Assembly (NCBI GenBank): GCA_021817255.1
Contig: JAKAVO010000003.1
Location: 1-64,000 of the forward strand
Length of the DNA: 64,000 bases
Direction: 5' to 3'
Origin: Thermoplasmata archaeon
GTDB lineage: Archaea > Thermoplasmatota > Thermoplasmata > Thermoplasmatales > Thermoplasmataceae
Shown here in pieces: positions 9,730-19,829 of this stretch. The notes under the pieces were generated by a model that saw only the letters and a list, made by a program, of their open reading frames with translations, made no database searches and had not been told where the DNA came from. The number at the start of each line of letters is the position of its first letter. Within the stretch, counting starts at the first letter, position 1. Position numbers and translations under genes: made by a program.

Positions 9730-10681
9730 ATTTTTTCTCCTCCCTGAATGATTTTACACCAGCAGCAACTATATCACTTACACCCATATGAAAATAATCA
9801 AATAGATCCCATGATTTGCCAGATTTGCCAAAGGAATCCTTCATGCCAACCCTCACAACAGGCACCGGATATTCCTCTGATGCCACTTCACAAACGCGGC
9901 TTCCCAGCCCATTGAATATGGAGTGTTCTTCAGCTGTAACAAAATGCCCCGTTTTCTTTGCATATTCCAAAATATTTGCCCTGTCAATTGGTTTTATGGA
10001 GGACACATTAATGACTGCTGTGTCAATTGCAAGTTCCTTCAGGTTCTCAGCAGCTTGAAGGGCAAAGGAAAGCATCGAGCCGCTGGCAAAAATGGTTAAA
10101 TCACTTCCATCCCTTATCACTGTATTCTTTCCTTCCCTGAACTCATACCCGTCTTCGTTTATTACAGGGAATTTTTCCCTGCTTAACCTTACATAATATG
10201 GAGTCTTGGTTTTTTCAACAAGATAATCCATTACAGATGCTGTTTCAACTGAATCGGCCGGGACAATGACCTTCATGTTTGGAAGCCCGCTCATGAGGCC
10301 TATATCCTCGACCATCTGGTGGGTTGCTCCATCTTCGCCAACCGTTATTCCTGCGTGTGTCACGACAAATTTTACATTTATGTTATTATAACATACGGAC
10401 TGCCTGATCTGTTCATATGTCCTTGTAAGAAAAATAGCAAATGTTGATACAAATGGCTTTAGTCCACTCAAAGCCATTCCAGCGGCTGTTGTAACCATGG
10501 ACTGCTCTGAAATGCCCATGTTGAAGAATCTGCCTGGAAATTCTTTGCCAAACGCTCCTGTCTTGGTCGAACTGGAAAGGTCTGAATCAAGCACCACAAT
10601 GTCACTGTGCTTCTTTCCCAACTCTACCAGTTTCTCTCCATACATATCCCTTAAACTTTCAGTTTTCATAACTCTTAGCAC
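9713..10681 (-). CDS. Transketolase C-terminal subunit
   Basis: [63 protein letters not shown]; overlaps both neighbours, operon-like. Confidence 0.94.
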   Translation of the reverse strand: MLRVMKTESLRDMYGEKLVELGKKHSDIVVLDSDLSSSTKTGAFGKEFPGRFFNMGISEQSMVTTAAGMALSGLKPFVSTFAIFLTRTYEQIRQSVCYNNINVKFVVTHAGITVGEDGATHQMVEDIGLMSGLPNMKVIVPADSVETASVMDYLVEKTKTPYYVRLSREKFPVINEDGYEFREGKNTVIRDGSDLTIFASGSMLSFALQAAENLKELAIDTAVINVSSIKPIDRANILEYAKKTGHFVTAEEHSIFNGLGSRVCEVASEEYPVPVVRVGMKDSFGKSGKSWDLFDYFHMGVSDIVAAGVKSFREEKKYETIS

Positions 10682-11525
10682 CTATTTCATTTAAAGCCTT
10701 TTCAAACTCTTCTTCAGAAGCTGGTGGAGAACCATGGTATTTGGGATTGTTTTCCATGTAGCTCACACCCTTTCCTTTAACCGTGTTGGCTATAAGGAAT
10801 ACGGGCTTGTCAGAACTCTGTTTTGCAAAATCCATAGCTCTTTCAATATCATTAAAATCATGCCCGTTAAATTCCATGACATTCCACCCAAAGGACCTGA
10901 CTTTTGAAGAAATATCACCCATTGGCATGATGTCTTTCGTAAATCCGTCAAGCTGGATTCCATTCTTATCAAGAATAGCAACCAAATTGTTCAGTTTGTA
11001 CTTGCTTCCTGCCATAAGTGACTCCCAGATGCTGCCTTCCTCTATTTCCCCATCACCAAGGATGGCAAAAACCCTGTATTTTTCATTCTTGATCTTTGAT
11101 GCCATTGCCATTCCAACTGCAACACCAAGCCCCTGCCCAAGTGAGCCCGTAGAAGATTCAACGCCCGGTACTCCCCTGTGCACATGGCCTTCGAGTTTTG
11201 AATTCAGCTGCCTGAAGTCCATCAGGAGTTCCTGGGGAAAATAACCTCTAAGCGAAAGAATGCTGTAAAGGGCAGGCGATGCGTGGCCCTTGCTCATTAT
11301 GAGCCGATCCCTGTCCGGGGAATTCGGATCATGAGGATCAACCACCATTTCCCTGAAATATAGATCTGTCAATATATCAATTATGCTAAGGGAACCACCC
11401 GGATGCCCACTCTTTGCCTTATATACCATCCTGATTATAAGCGATCTTGCATTCTGGGCTATTTTAAAAAGCGTCTGGTTATCCGGAGTTTTGTCCCGAA
11501 ATTCTGAGTCACTATAGAAATCCAT
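10659..11525 (-). CDS. Transketolase N-terminal (ThDP-binding) subunit
   Basis: SGHPGGSLSIIDILTDLYF; MSKGHASPALYSIL; GDGEIEEGSIWE ThDP motif. Confidence 0.94.
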   Translation of the reverse strand: MDFYSDSEFRDKTPDNQTLFKIAQNARSLIIRMVYKAKSGHPGGSLSIIDILTDLYFREMVVDPHDPNSPDRDRLIMSKGHASPALYSILSLRGYFPQELLMDFRQLNSKLEGHVHRGVPGVESSTGSLGQGLGVAVGMAMASKIKNEKYRVFAILGDGEIEEGSIWESLMAGSKYKLNNLVAILDKNGIQLDGFTKDIMPMGDISSKVRSFGWNVMEFNGHDFNDIERAMDFAKQSSDKPVFLIANTVKGKGVSYMENNPKYHGSPPASEEEFEKALNEIGAKSYEN

Positions 11526-11596
11526 CTCTCGAACTGCCTCGATTTTCTCTATATAAAATGAAATTAAAACTTTTTCTATTTTTCTAAACTAAAAAC

Positions 11597-12667
11597 TCAT
11601 GAGATGTCGTGGCCAGTCTTTCTTAGTTGGAATTCCTCCCCCTCGGGCAGTATGCCTGTTGCAAAGAAAATTATCTTGACCTTGCCCTTGTATATATCAT
11701 CCGTTTCCTGCCGGATTATAATGTTTGCCCCGGATGAGACCTTATCCTTCATATAAAGCATTGCCCTCTCCCTTTCTTCAACTGTCAATGTATCATCTCC
11801 GGATATGCTAAGGAGCAGTCCTCTAGCCTTGGACAAGTCGGCAGAATTAAAGGGTGAATTTAAGGCAGATTCACATGCCTCCATTATTCTCTGCTCTGGT
11901 GAGGAGTCAGAAATGCCGACACCAAATATCCCAAGGCCGCCCAGTTCCAAAATTTTTTCAAGATCAGACAGTTCAGTGTTTACTGTTGCGCTTTTGGAGA
12001 CGCTCTCTATTAGGCCTTCAATTGCATTCATCATTATAGAGTCAGCAAATTCCAGTGCAACATTAAACAATTTCTTAGGGGCATATTTTCTTATCCTGTC
12101 ATTTTCAAAAAGAATGAGCGAGTCACTGAACTGCAATAATTCACCTTCACCTTTCCTGGCATTTTCCATCCTTTTCTTTCCTTCACTTGCCATTGGAAGA
12201 GATGCGATGCTGATGACAATAGAATTCCTTTCCTTTGCCTTCATTGCAAGAAAAGGAGAAGAGCCAGTACCTGTTCCACCACCAAGGCCGGTTACAATTA
12301 TGGCAATTTTTACCCTGTCAAGGCTTTTTTCAATTTCCGTTTGCGATTCCCTGGCTGCCGCATTTCCAACCTGGGGATCAGCTCCCGCACCCCTTCCTTT
12401 GGTCAGTTGTTTTCCTAAAACGATTTTCTCCCTGACATCTATCCGGTTTAGATGGGATGCGTCAGTGTTCGCTGCCGCAAAGGAAATTTCGCAATAGGGA
12501 GAATTGAAGTTTCTTGATACCATCCTCTTAATGGTGTTGGAGCCGGCACCACCCATGCCAAATATTTTTATCCTGAGCTTATTCTCTTCAATAAGTTCAG
12601 TTAATTTATCCTTTGAGGTGCCGTAATTTTCCTCTTCCTCATCAAAAGCAGGATTTCCTGAGATCAT
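11597..12667 (-). CDS. ftsZ: Cell division protein FtsZ
   Basis: IFGMGGAGSNTIKRM; GLGGGTGTGSSPFLA tubulin/FtsZ signature; T7-loop-like NTELSD. Confidence 0.9.
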   Translation of the reverse strand: MISGNPAFDEEEENYGTSKDKLTELIEENKLRIKIFGMGGAGSNTIKRMVSRNFNSPYCEISFAAANTDASHLNRIDVREKIVLGKQLTKGRGAGADPQVGNAAARESQTEIEKSLDRVKIAIIVTGLGGGTGTGSSPFLAMKAKERNSIVISIASLPMASEGKKRMENARKGEGELLQFSDSLILFENDRIRKYAPKKLFNVALEFADSIMMNAIEGLIESVSKSATVNTELSDLEKILELGGLGIFGVGISDSSPEQRIMEACESALNSPFNSADLSKARGLLLSISGDDTLTVEERERAMLYMKDKVSSGANIIIRQETDDIYKGKVKIIFFATGILPEGEEFQLRKTGHDIS

Positions 12668-12858
12668 AATGAATAATTGTATCTGAATATATAAGTTATC
12701 TTTTTCTGTGCTCTTAATTCTATAATATATTCGAAGCTAACATAAAATTTTTTGATTTTAAACAAAACTATAGTGCTCGCATCAATCCTTTTTCCCGGCA
12801 AACTTAAAGAATGTGCAGCCAGGAAAATTCCAAAGAAAGGGTTGCGAATTTTACGGCA

Positions 12859-14475
12859 TTATTCCTGATTATTCGCAAGATACTTTTCCCTTATCTTCTT
12901 TTTGTCCACTTTGCCGGTAGATGTTAACTCGAAGGATTCCACTTTTACGTACTCATCTGGCATCCAGAATTTCTCGATCTTTCTCTGTTTGACAAACTTC
13001 TTAAGGAATTCATCAACCTCTTCTTTCTTAACAGTTTTTTCAGATGTATAGAATGCAACAGGCCTTTCTCCCCATTTGCCATCCTTTTTCCCAATTATGG
13101 CTACTTGGTCAATTGGGCCATATAGTCCCACAATGTCTTCAAGGATTAGTGAAGGTATAAACTCTCCTCCGGATTTTACTGCATCCTTTTCCCTGTCCAC
13201 GATGCATAGATATCCATTCTCATCTAAATAGCCGAGGTCACCTGTGTGGAGCCAACCTTCTGCCCAGAGTTTTTTCGTAGCCTCTGGATCCTTGTAATAC
13301 TCTTTAGTGAGATAAGGCGCCCTGACTAGAATTTCACCAAAATCGTAGCCGCCGATAACAGCATTTTCATCTTTTGCCTTCAATATCTTAATTTCAACAA
13401 ATGGCCCGGGAATGCCTGCCTTAATTCCGTATTCTTCGAGGGCATCTTCATCTAAATTCTGAACCTGGCTGTTTATTGTGGAAAGTGATACCAAAGGTGC
13501 TGTCTCTGACAGCCCATATGCTCCAATGACTTTGATATTCATCTCCTTGGCCTTCTTCTTCAGTTCACTTGTAAGCGCCCCTCCTCCTATAATGCATTTC
13601 AGATTTAATTGCGGGAGAATTTCTTTTCCCGATTTTGCTGATATCAGCATGTACAGGATGGATGGCACCATTGCCGTGGCACTTACATTCTCGTTTTTCA
13701 TCAGATCCAGTATTTTCTCAGGATCATACCTTCCAGGAAGCACATATTTGACGCCCTTCAAAAGGAATAGCTGGGGCAACCCCCACGCATGGACATGAAA
13801 CATGGGAACCAAGGGCATAAGGGTAGTCCTCGAACCCAGTGAAATTGGGTAGTCTGAGATTGTGTTGGCTATTGAAAATGCATGCAGAACTATGTCCCTG
13901 TGTGTGAAAGCCACGCCTTTAGGCATCCCGGTTGTCCCGGATGTATAAAAGATTGTTGCAGTGTCATCTTCAGATACATGCGGCAAAGGTATATTGTCAG
14001 TTGTTTTTAGAAGGTCCTCAAAGTAGATAACATTTTCAAAGGGAAAGACAGTGTGATCACCGGAAGTGCGGTATATTATCCAGCCTTTTATAAAACCAAA
14101 CAGATCTTTGTATTCAATGAACCTCTTTGCGATTTCATCCCTCAGGATAAGGTAAGAGTCTTCTGCATGCTGAATTGTATAATAAATCAACTCGACGGGG
14201 TATCTTATGTTTACCGTGTGCAAAACGGCACCGGCAATTGGGACAGCATAAAAAGACTTCAGAAAATTTATTGTGTCCCAATCCAGGATTCCAACTTTAT
14301 CCTTCGGCTGGACCCCGATTTTAATAAGCCCTTTCGCCAAAGCATTTACATCATTATGAAAGTCAACGAAGCTGGTCCTGCCAAATTCTGAATCTACAAT
14401 TTCCTGGTTCGGATTTCTTACAACGCTGCTCTTTATCAGGTTTCCCAAATTTAACTCGTATTTTACAAATGACAT
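12859..14475 (-). CDS. AMP-forming acyl-CoA synthetase (fatty-acid-CoA ligase family)
   Basis: ATIFYTSGTTGMPKGVAFTHRD; GWLHTGDLGYLDENGYLCIVDREKDAVKSGGEFI. Confidence 0.93.
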   Translation of the reverse strand: MSFVKYELNLGNLIKSSVVRNPNQEIVDSEFGRTSFVDFHNDVNALAKGLIKIGVQPKDKVGILDWDTINFLKSFYAVPIAGAVLHTVNIRYPVELIYYTIQHAEDSYLILRDEIAKRFIEYKDLFGFIKGWIIYRTSGDHTVFPFENVIYFEDLLKTTDNIPLPHVSEDDTATIFYTSGTTGMPKGVAFTHRDIVLHAFSIANTISDYPISLGSRTTLMPLVPMFHVHAWGLPQLFLLKGVKYVLPGRYDPEKILDLMKNENVSATAMVPSILYMLISAKSGKEILPQLNLKCIIGGGALTSELKKKAKEMNIKVIGAYGLSETAPLVSLSTINSQVQNLDEDALEEYGIKAGIPGPFVEIKILKAKDENAVIGGYDFGEILVRAPYLTKEYYKDPEATKKLWAEGWLHTGDLGYLDENGYLCIVDREKDAVKSGGEFIPSLILEDIVGLYGPIDQVAIIGKKDGKWGERPVAFYTSEKTVKKEEVDEFLKKFVKQRKIEKFWMPDEYVKVESFELTSTGKVDKKKIREKYLANNQE

Positions 14476-14802
14476 TAGAAATAAATAATAACAATACTAT
14501 TGAAATTTGCCACTAATTCATTTTTATTAAATAGGAAGGGGAGTTTTTCCTGCATGATATAAGTCGATTCTTCTGTGGGCATGTTTATTTTCTTAGTATA
14601 ATTATATTTTGTCAATCATAGCCATATATTTATAATAAATGGCAATATTATTAGATATCCCACTTTATGCGCAAATAACGGTCTCAGGGAATGGTTAGTA
14701 CCGATAAATGCCGTATTTTACGGGTTCGGAACTTAACCAACTTTCATCATTTAAGTATTTTTTGGAAAAACGCTTTTATGAGATAATGCAGATTATCCAA
14801 CA

Positions 14803-16551
14803 ATGGAATCAACAATTAAAACTGGAAAAAAATTAAGTAAAAGGCCCAGATTAAAAAAAGAATTAGGTTTTTACGAATTGCTGATTATTGGAATTGCCGG
14901 ATCTTTGGGAAACGGTGCCCTTTTTGGAACAATTGACATGGTTGCCGGTGCAGGGCCAAGTGCAATACTTGCCTTTGTCTTTGGAGCCTTTATATATCTC
15001 CTTGTAACCTTCACTTATGTAGAGTTGAGCAGAGTATACCCGGAAGCTGGTGGACCAACCAGATACAGCATATACACGCATGGGCGTTGGACTAATTTGA
15101 TAAATTCCATGGCTGACATACTTTGGTATTTGTTTATACCGCCAATTGAAGTTGTCGCAATAATAATTGGTTCTGGATTCTTCTTTCCCGGATTGTTCGT
15201 AACAAGTTCAGGATTCCCGACATTTGATGGTGGGCTGCTTGGCGTTGTACTGCTTTTGACCTTTATACCAATAAACTACTTTGGCATCAAGCAATTCGGG
15301 AAGACAAGCAACTGGATTGGGGTGGTAAAACTTGTGTTCTACCTTGCAATGGTAATAGGCTTGATCGGTTTTGTATTTGATGCTAAGAACCTGTTCAAAT
15401 ATGGTTTCTTTACAACCCACACGCCAATTGTATCCTTCCTGTCAATAATGCCACTTGCCATGTATGACTTTGGAGCAACCAGGGTCATACCTGACCTTGC
15501 AGAGGAAACAAGGCACAAGGCAGATGTTACCAAGGCAATGATTTTCACTGTAATTATTGAATCCCTGATATACATCGGGGTTGCGTTTGCAATTATTCTT
15601 GGTTTCCACTGGAGTTCTTTCGGAGTGAAGCCAGGAGATTTCGCAGCACTTACAAGCGCCCATGCCCTTGTTGGTTTGAACCCATTCTTTGTGTTTTCAC
15701 AAAGATCAGGCTTTTACTGGATATTTATAGCTGCTTTGATCACAGGTTTCCTTGCCCCATATGTTACAGGCTATATCTATGCAGGAAGTGGATCGAGAGT
15801 GATGATGGCTATTGGCAGGTCGGGATTTATTAACAAAAGGCTGCAGTCAATCAACCTAAAGCATTCAATACCATTGGTGGCGTTAGTAAGCTTCACGATG
15901 ATAGGCGCAATAATAGTGTTTTTATCCGCACCGATTCCTTCAATTTACAGCTTCATAGATGATGCTTCAGCCGCAGGATATCTTGGGCTTGCCGTTACAC
16001 CTATAGCATTGATGGTATCAAGGAGGCAGGGAGTAACAAAGGAGACGGACAAATTCAGGGGAATGTGGATTATTGCACCCCTTTCAGTTGGGCTAAGTTC
16101 CCTGATTCCTTTCTGGGCTGGATGGCCATCAGAACCGTATGCAGTATTTCTAATGTTCATTGGAGCTGCGATGATAGGCATAATTTCAAAGGTAAAAATA
16201 GGCGCCAGAAATGCAATATGGTATGTTGTTTACATTTTGTTTATTACCCTTATGACTCTGATTGGCAGTGACGGGTTTGCAGGAACAATCACCTCCCTGA
16301 ACTTTGCCTCTGTTGGGGTACATTACACATTTGCCTTATCACTGCCTGCGTCATGGGGAACCCTTATACCATTTGACTATGCAACTCTTCTTATCTTTGT
16401 TATTTCTATGGCTGTCTTTTATCCGTGGGGAGTTCTCTCCGGTTTCAAGGCACAGTTCGACCATCCGGAATTTACCAGGCCTGTTCTGGACGATCTTGGC
16501 ATTGGGAGCGGGGCAGTAGCCGAAAATGTTCAAAGGGCTGAGGAGCTGTAA
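14803..16551 (+). CDS. APC superfamily amino acid permease
   Basis: Multi-TM protein; ELLIIGIAGSLGNGALFGTIDMVAGAGPSAILAFVFGAFIYLLVTFTYVELSRVYPEAGGPTRY. Confidence 0.85.
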   Translation: MESTIKTGKKLSKRPRLKKELGFYELLIIGIAGSLGNGALFGTIDMVAGAGPSAILAFVFGAFIYLLVTFTYVELSRVYPEAGGPTRYSIYTHGRWTNLINSMADILWYLFIPPIEVVAIIIGSGFFFPGLFVTSSGFPTFDGGLLGVVLLLTFIPINYFGIKQFGKTSNWIGVVKLVFYLAMVIGLIGFVFDAKNLFKYGFFTTHTPIVSFLSIMPLAMYDFGATRVIPDLAEETRHKADVTKAMIFTVIIESLIYIGVAFAIILGFHWSSFGVKPGDFAALTSAHALVGLNPFFVFSQRSGFYWIFIAALITGFLAPYVTGYIYAGSGSRVMMAIGRSGFINKRLQSINLKHSIPLVALVSFTMIGAIIVFLSAPIPSIYSFIDDASAAGYLGLAVTPIALMVSRRQGVTKETDKFRGMWIIAPLSVGLSSLIPFWAGWPSEPYAVFLMFIGAAMIGIISKVKIGARNAIWYVVYILFITLMTLIGSDGFAGTITSLNFASVGVHYTFALSLPASWGTLIPFDYATLLIFVISMAVFYPWGVLSGFKAQFDHPEFTRPVLDDLGIGSGAVAENVQRAEEL

Positions 16552-16843
16552 AATTTATTTTTAATAACTTTTTTTTAAAAAACCAAACCCCTTTTACTTA
16601 TCAAAAGTATATAAAGGGCTAAAAATATTATATAAGAAAGTAAGACTACACTTTATAGCAGATCTATAAACAATTTCAGCGATTTAAATAACAGGGACAA
16701 TTGGTCTTGAAAGTATTCGGGTCCTCCGGCCCATATGATTTGAATGTATTTGGCCTGAATATATAATGCCCAAAAGCAACCGGATGGAATCAGAAAGAAT
16801 ATCTTGGCCAGATTAAGAACTTTACAAGGAGTGTGATGATAAA

Positions 16844-17752
16844 ATGAGAAAAGGTGCCATTAAAGAAACAGAGCAGAATCAGGAGCAATTTCTAGCGAGA
16901 AGGAATGTTTTTAAGAAATCTATGAAGAAGAATCTATATTACCTGCTGTTCGCCCTACCCGTTCTGATATATGTAATAGGCCTGGCTATAATTCCAGCTA
17001 TTACTGTGGTATATGACAGTTTTATTGGCAGAAACGGGTATACATTGGCCAACTACATGGCCCTTCCATCCTACGGCTTGTATGGGGCATTAATTAACAC
17101 CATGATGGTAAGCGTGGGTGCCCTTCTGATCCAATTAGGAATAGCCCTTGCAATTGCAATGGTGCTGATTAGGCCTTTCAAAGGAAAGAAAGCCTTTTCC
17201 ACTTTGGTTATCATGCCTCTGGGAATTTCTACAGTAGTTAGTGCTTTTGTATTCTCAATCATTTTCCAGGCTGTAGGCGGATATGCAAATTCAGCTCTGG
17301 TTTCTATTGGTTTAAGGCCTATTGACTGGTTTAATACCAATAGCTCTTCACTTGGAGTTGTAATGTTTTCTGACTTCTGGAAGAACACACCACTGGTTGC
17401 CCTGATATTGTACGGAGGGCTCTCGTCACTGCCGCCTACCCTGTATGAAGCTGCCTCAGTAGATGGGGCTGGAGCCTTTAACAGGTTTATCCACATCACA
17501 TTGCCCAATATTGCGCCTATTATGTCTATTGCCCTGCTTGTCAGGGGTGTGAGTGAATTTAACATATTTGCCCTTCCTCTTGTTATAGTAGGATACCATC
17601 CGTTGATTCTGAACACCCTTATTTTTGAGAATTATTCATCACTTCAGACCAGGAATATTTCTTATGCTGCTGCTACTTTGCTTTTAGCTATTATAATGAT
17701 ATATTCTATTATTGTAGTAAGGCTTGGAGGTGCCAGGGATCATGTCAACTAA
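16844..17752 (+). CDS. Sugar ABC transporter permease, MalF type
   Basis: Six-TM permease with EAA motif LYEAASVDGAGAFNRFIHITLPNIAPI. Confidence 0.9.
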   Translation: MRKGAIKETEQNQEQFLARRNVFKKSMKKNLYYLLFALPVLIYVIGLAIIPAITVVYDSFIGRNGYTLANYMALPSYGLYGALINTMMVSVGALLIQLGIALAIAMVLIRPFKGKKAFSTLVIMPLGISTVVSAFVFSIIFQAVGGYANSALVSIGLRPIDWFNTNSSSLGVVMFSDFWKNTPLVALILYGGLSSLPPTLYEAASVDGAGAFNRFIHITLPNIAPIMSIALLVRGVSEFNIFALPLVIVGYHPLILNTLIFENYSSLQTRNISYAAATLLLAIIMIYSIIVVRLGGARDHVN

Positions 17753-18569
17753 CCGCGGAAAATTGGGGACCTATATCGCAGTCATCATACTTTCAATAAT
17801 TTTCATTTATCCGTTGTGGATCTTGATCATTTATGCATTTCAGCCTGCATACCTGACATTTGACAAGCTTTATCCAAGCCAGATTCCGCTTGCATTCACA
17901 TTAAGCATTCTGGTCCAGTCGTTTAAGAAAGTGGATCTTATTGGTCCGCTTACCAGAAGCCTCGAAGTTGCCTTCATGGTGGGTTTGATTGCAATTGGCC
18001 TGGGAATCCCAGCTGGTTACGGACTTTCAAAAATTACTTCCAAGCTGTCCAATAAGCTGGTTGTCTTCCTTTTTGTAATTAACATGATGCCAGGGCTTGT
18101 GGTAGCAATCCCAATTTCCATTTATTTCCTTCACGCCAATCTTGACAATACAGTGTTTGGAGTTGCGTTGGCACAAGAACTCGTTGTTTTGCCATTGTCT
18201 GTGTTTATAACACTGAGTGCTTTCCGAAGCTTGCCCCGTGATCTTGAACATCAGGCGAGGGTAGATGGGGCATCCTTATCTTCCACGTTCTTTAGAATAC
18301 TAATTCCGATGATCAGGGTACCGATTATTGTGGCCTTTCTGCTGGCATGGATGACATCGTGGGATGAATTTACATATGCAGTTATAATTGCGCCAATAGT
18401 GCCAACAGATTCGACTTTCCCGGTCACACTGTACAATTACGTTTCCAGGAATTTGCCATTGGAATCAGCCACATTTGCCCTTGTAGCTACAATTCCGGTA
18501 ATTATACTTGCGGCAGTACTTCAAAAGTACTTGAAGGGACAATATTTATCAGGAGGTCTTGTAGGATGA
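17742..18569 (+). CDS. Sugar ABC transporter permease, MalG type
   Basis: EAA motif LEHQARVDGASLSSTFFRILIPMIRVPI; ATG 17742 overlaps the end of the previous ORF. Confidence 0.9.
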   Translation: MSTNRGKLGTYIAVIILSIIFIYPLWILIIYAFQPAYLTFDKLYPSQIPLAFTLSILVQSFKKVDLIGPLTRSLEVAFMVGLIAIGLGIPAGYGLSKITSKLSNKLVVFLFVINMMPGLVVAIPISIYFLHANLDNTVFGVALAQELVVLPLSVFITLSAFRSLPRDLEHQARVDGASLSSTFFRILIPMIRVPIIVAFLLAWMTSWDEFTYAVIIAPIVPTDSTFPVTLYNYVSRNLPLESATFALVATIPVIILAAVLQKYLKGQYLSGGLVG

Positions 18570-19588
18570 CAACAAAAATGAGTTATGAGAATGTATATAA
18601 ATTATATGGTAGCAAGAGAGTATTGAACAAATTGAATCTTGATGTCGAGGAGGGTGAATTCCTGGTAATTCTGGGGCCTTCGGGCATGGGCAAGAGCACG
18701 CTTCTAAGGACGACCGTTGGCATAGAGGACATAACTGCAGGCAAGATAGTGCTTGACGGTGAGGATATAAGCAAACTGCCGCCAAACAAGAGAAATATAG
18801 CCATGGTGTTCCAGAACTATGCTTTATACCCAAATATGACAGTATACCAGAACATAAACTTTCCACTGAAAATGGCAAAGTTTGACAAGGGCGAAGCAAA
18901 GCGCAAAATTGAGGCAATTGCTGAAACGCTTAAGATAGGAGATGTCCTTGAAAGGAATATCAACCAGTTAAGTGGTGGTCAGAAGCAAAGGGTTGCACTT
19001 GCCAGGGCTCTTGTAAGGGATCCCAAGATTTTCCTTCTTGACGAGCCACTCAGCAATCTTGATGCAAGAGTCAGGTTTACCGCACGGGCTGAACTTAAAA
19101 AGATTCAGAAAGAGCTGGGCCACACTTTTGTATACGTAACCCATGACCAGACTGAAGCTGCAACGCTTTCAGATAGGGTTGCCGTACTTAGGGATGGCGG
19201 GATAGAACAGATAGGGGTATACGATGAAATTCTGAACGAGCCGAAGAGCAAATGGCTTGGAGATTTCGTTGGAGAATACCCAATGAATTTTGTGGATGGG
19301 GACGTTTTAAACAATCCAGGAAATATTATAGGCTTCAGGGATCATTGGACCAGTGATGGAAAAGATCTGACCGGATTGGTTCAGCTGTGCACCCAGGAAG
19401 AGGATAGTTTCCACGTCAGTTGCAGCGTAGATGGGGATAATCCCGGTGAAGATCAGGACAAAGAGGAAGTAAGGCCCATTATAGTAAAAACTAGCAAGAG
19501 GTATGAAGTCGGGTCAAAAATAACTTTTAGCCTGAAGAGATATAATGTTTACAACCCTGAAGGCTCTCTCCTTCGGGTAGTCAAGTGA
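18566..19588 (+). CDS. Sugar ABC transporter ATP-binding protein (MalK/UgpC type)
   Basis: Walker A GPSGMGKST; signature LSGGQKQRVALARALV; Walker B FLLDEPLSNLDARVR; C-terminal TOBE-like region. Confidence 0.95.
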   Translation: MTTKMSYENVYKLYGSKRVLNKLNLDVEEGEFLVILGPSGMGKSTLLRTTVGIEDITAGKIVLDGEDISKLPPNKRNIAMVFQNYALYPNMTVYQNINFPLKMAKFDKGEAKRKIEAIAETLKIGDVLERNINQLSGGQKQRVALARALVRDPKIFLLDEPLSNLDARVRFTARAELKKIQKELGHTFVYVTHDQTEAATLSDRVAVLRDGGIEQIGVYDEILNEPKSKWLGDFVGEYPMNFVDGDVLNNPGNIIGFRDHWTSDGKDLTGLVQLCTQEEDSFHVSCSVDGDNPGEDQDKEEVRPIIVKTSKRYEVGSKITFSLKRYNVYNPEGSLLRVVK

Positions 19589-19829
19589 CCTTAATTTTTT
19601 TAAGCAATAAAACTTCACTTTTATAGATTTGGAATTCATACATTCATCGTCTATAAGAGGTTTACAATTATTCTCTGATCAATTCTCGGCCAAGATTTAA
19701 TTCTCTAAGATAAGTGATACACCTAGTGGCATTTTATAATTGGCAATTCTTCATAAAGTTGCATTGATTAAAAAAATGAGTTAATTTGATTCAAAAAAAT
19801 AATAAAAAAAGTAGTGGTTATTTTAAAAA

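Noticed and set aside
11805-12497. 230-aa plus-strand ORF antisense to ftsZ
   Set aside because: FtsZ on the minus strand is unambiguous; the antisense ORF has no family features and reflects codon bias
17071-17616. 181-aa ORF antisense to the MalF-type permease
   Set aside because: Permease with EAA motif is clear; antisense ORF judged a shadow ORF
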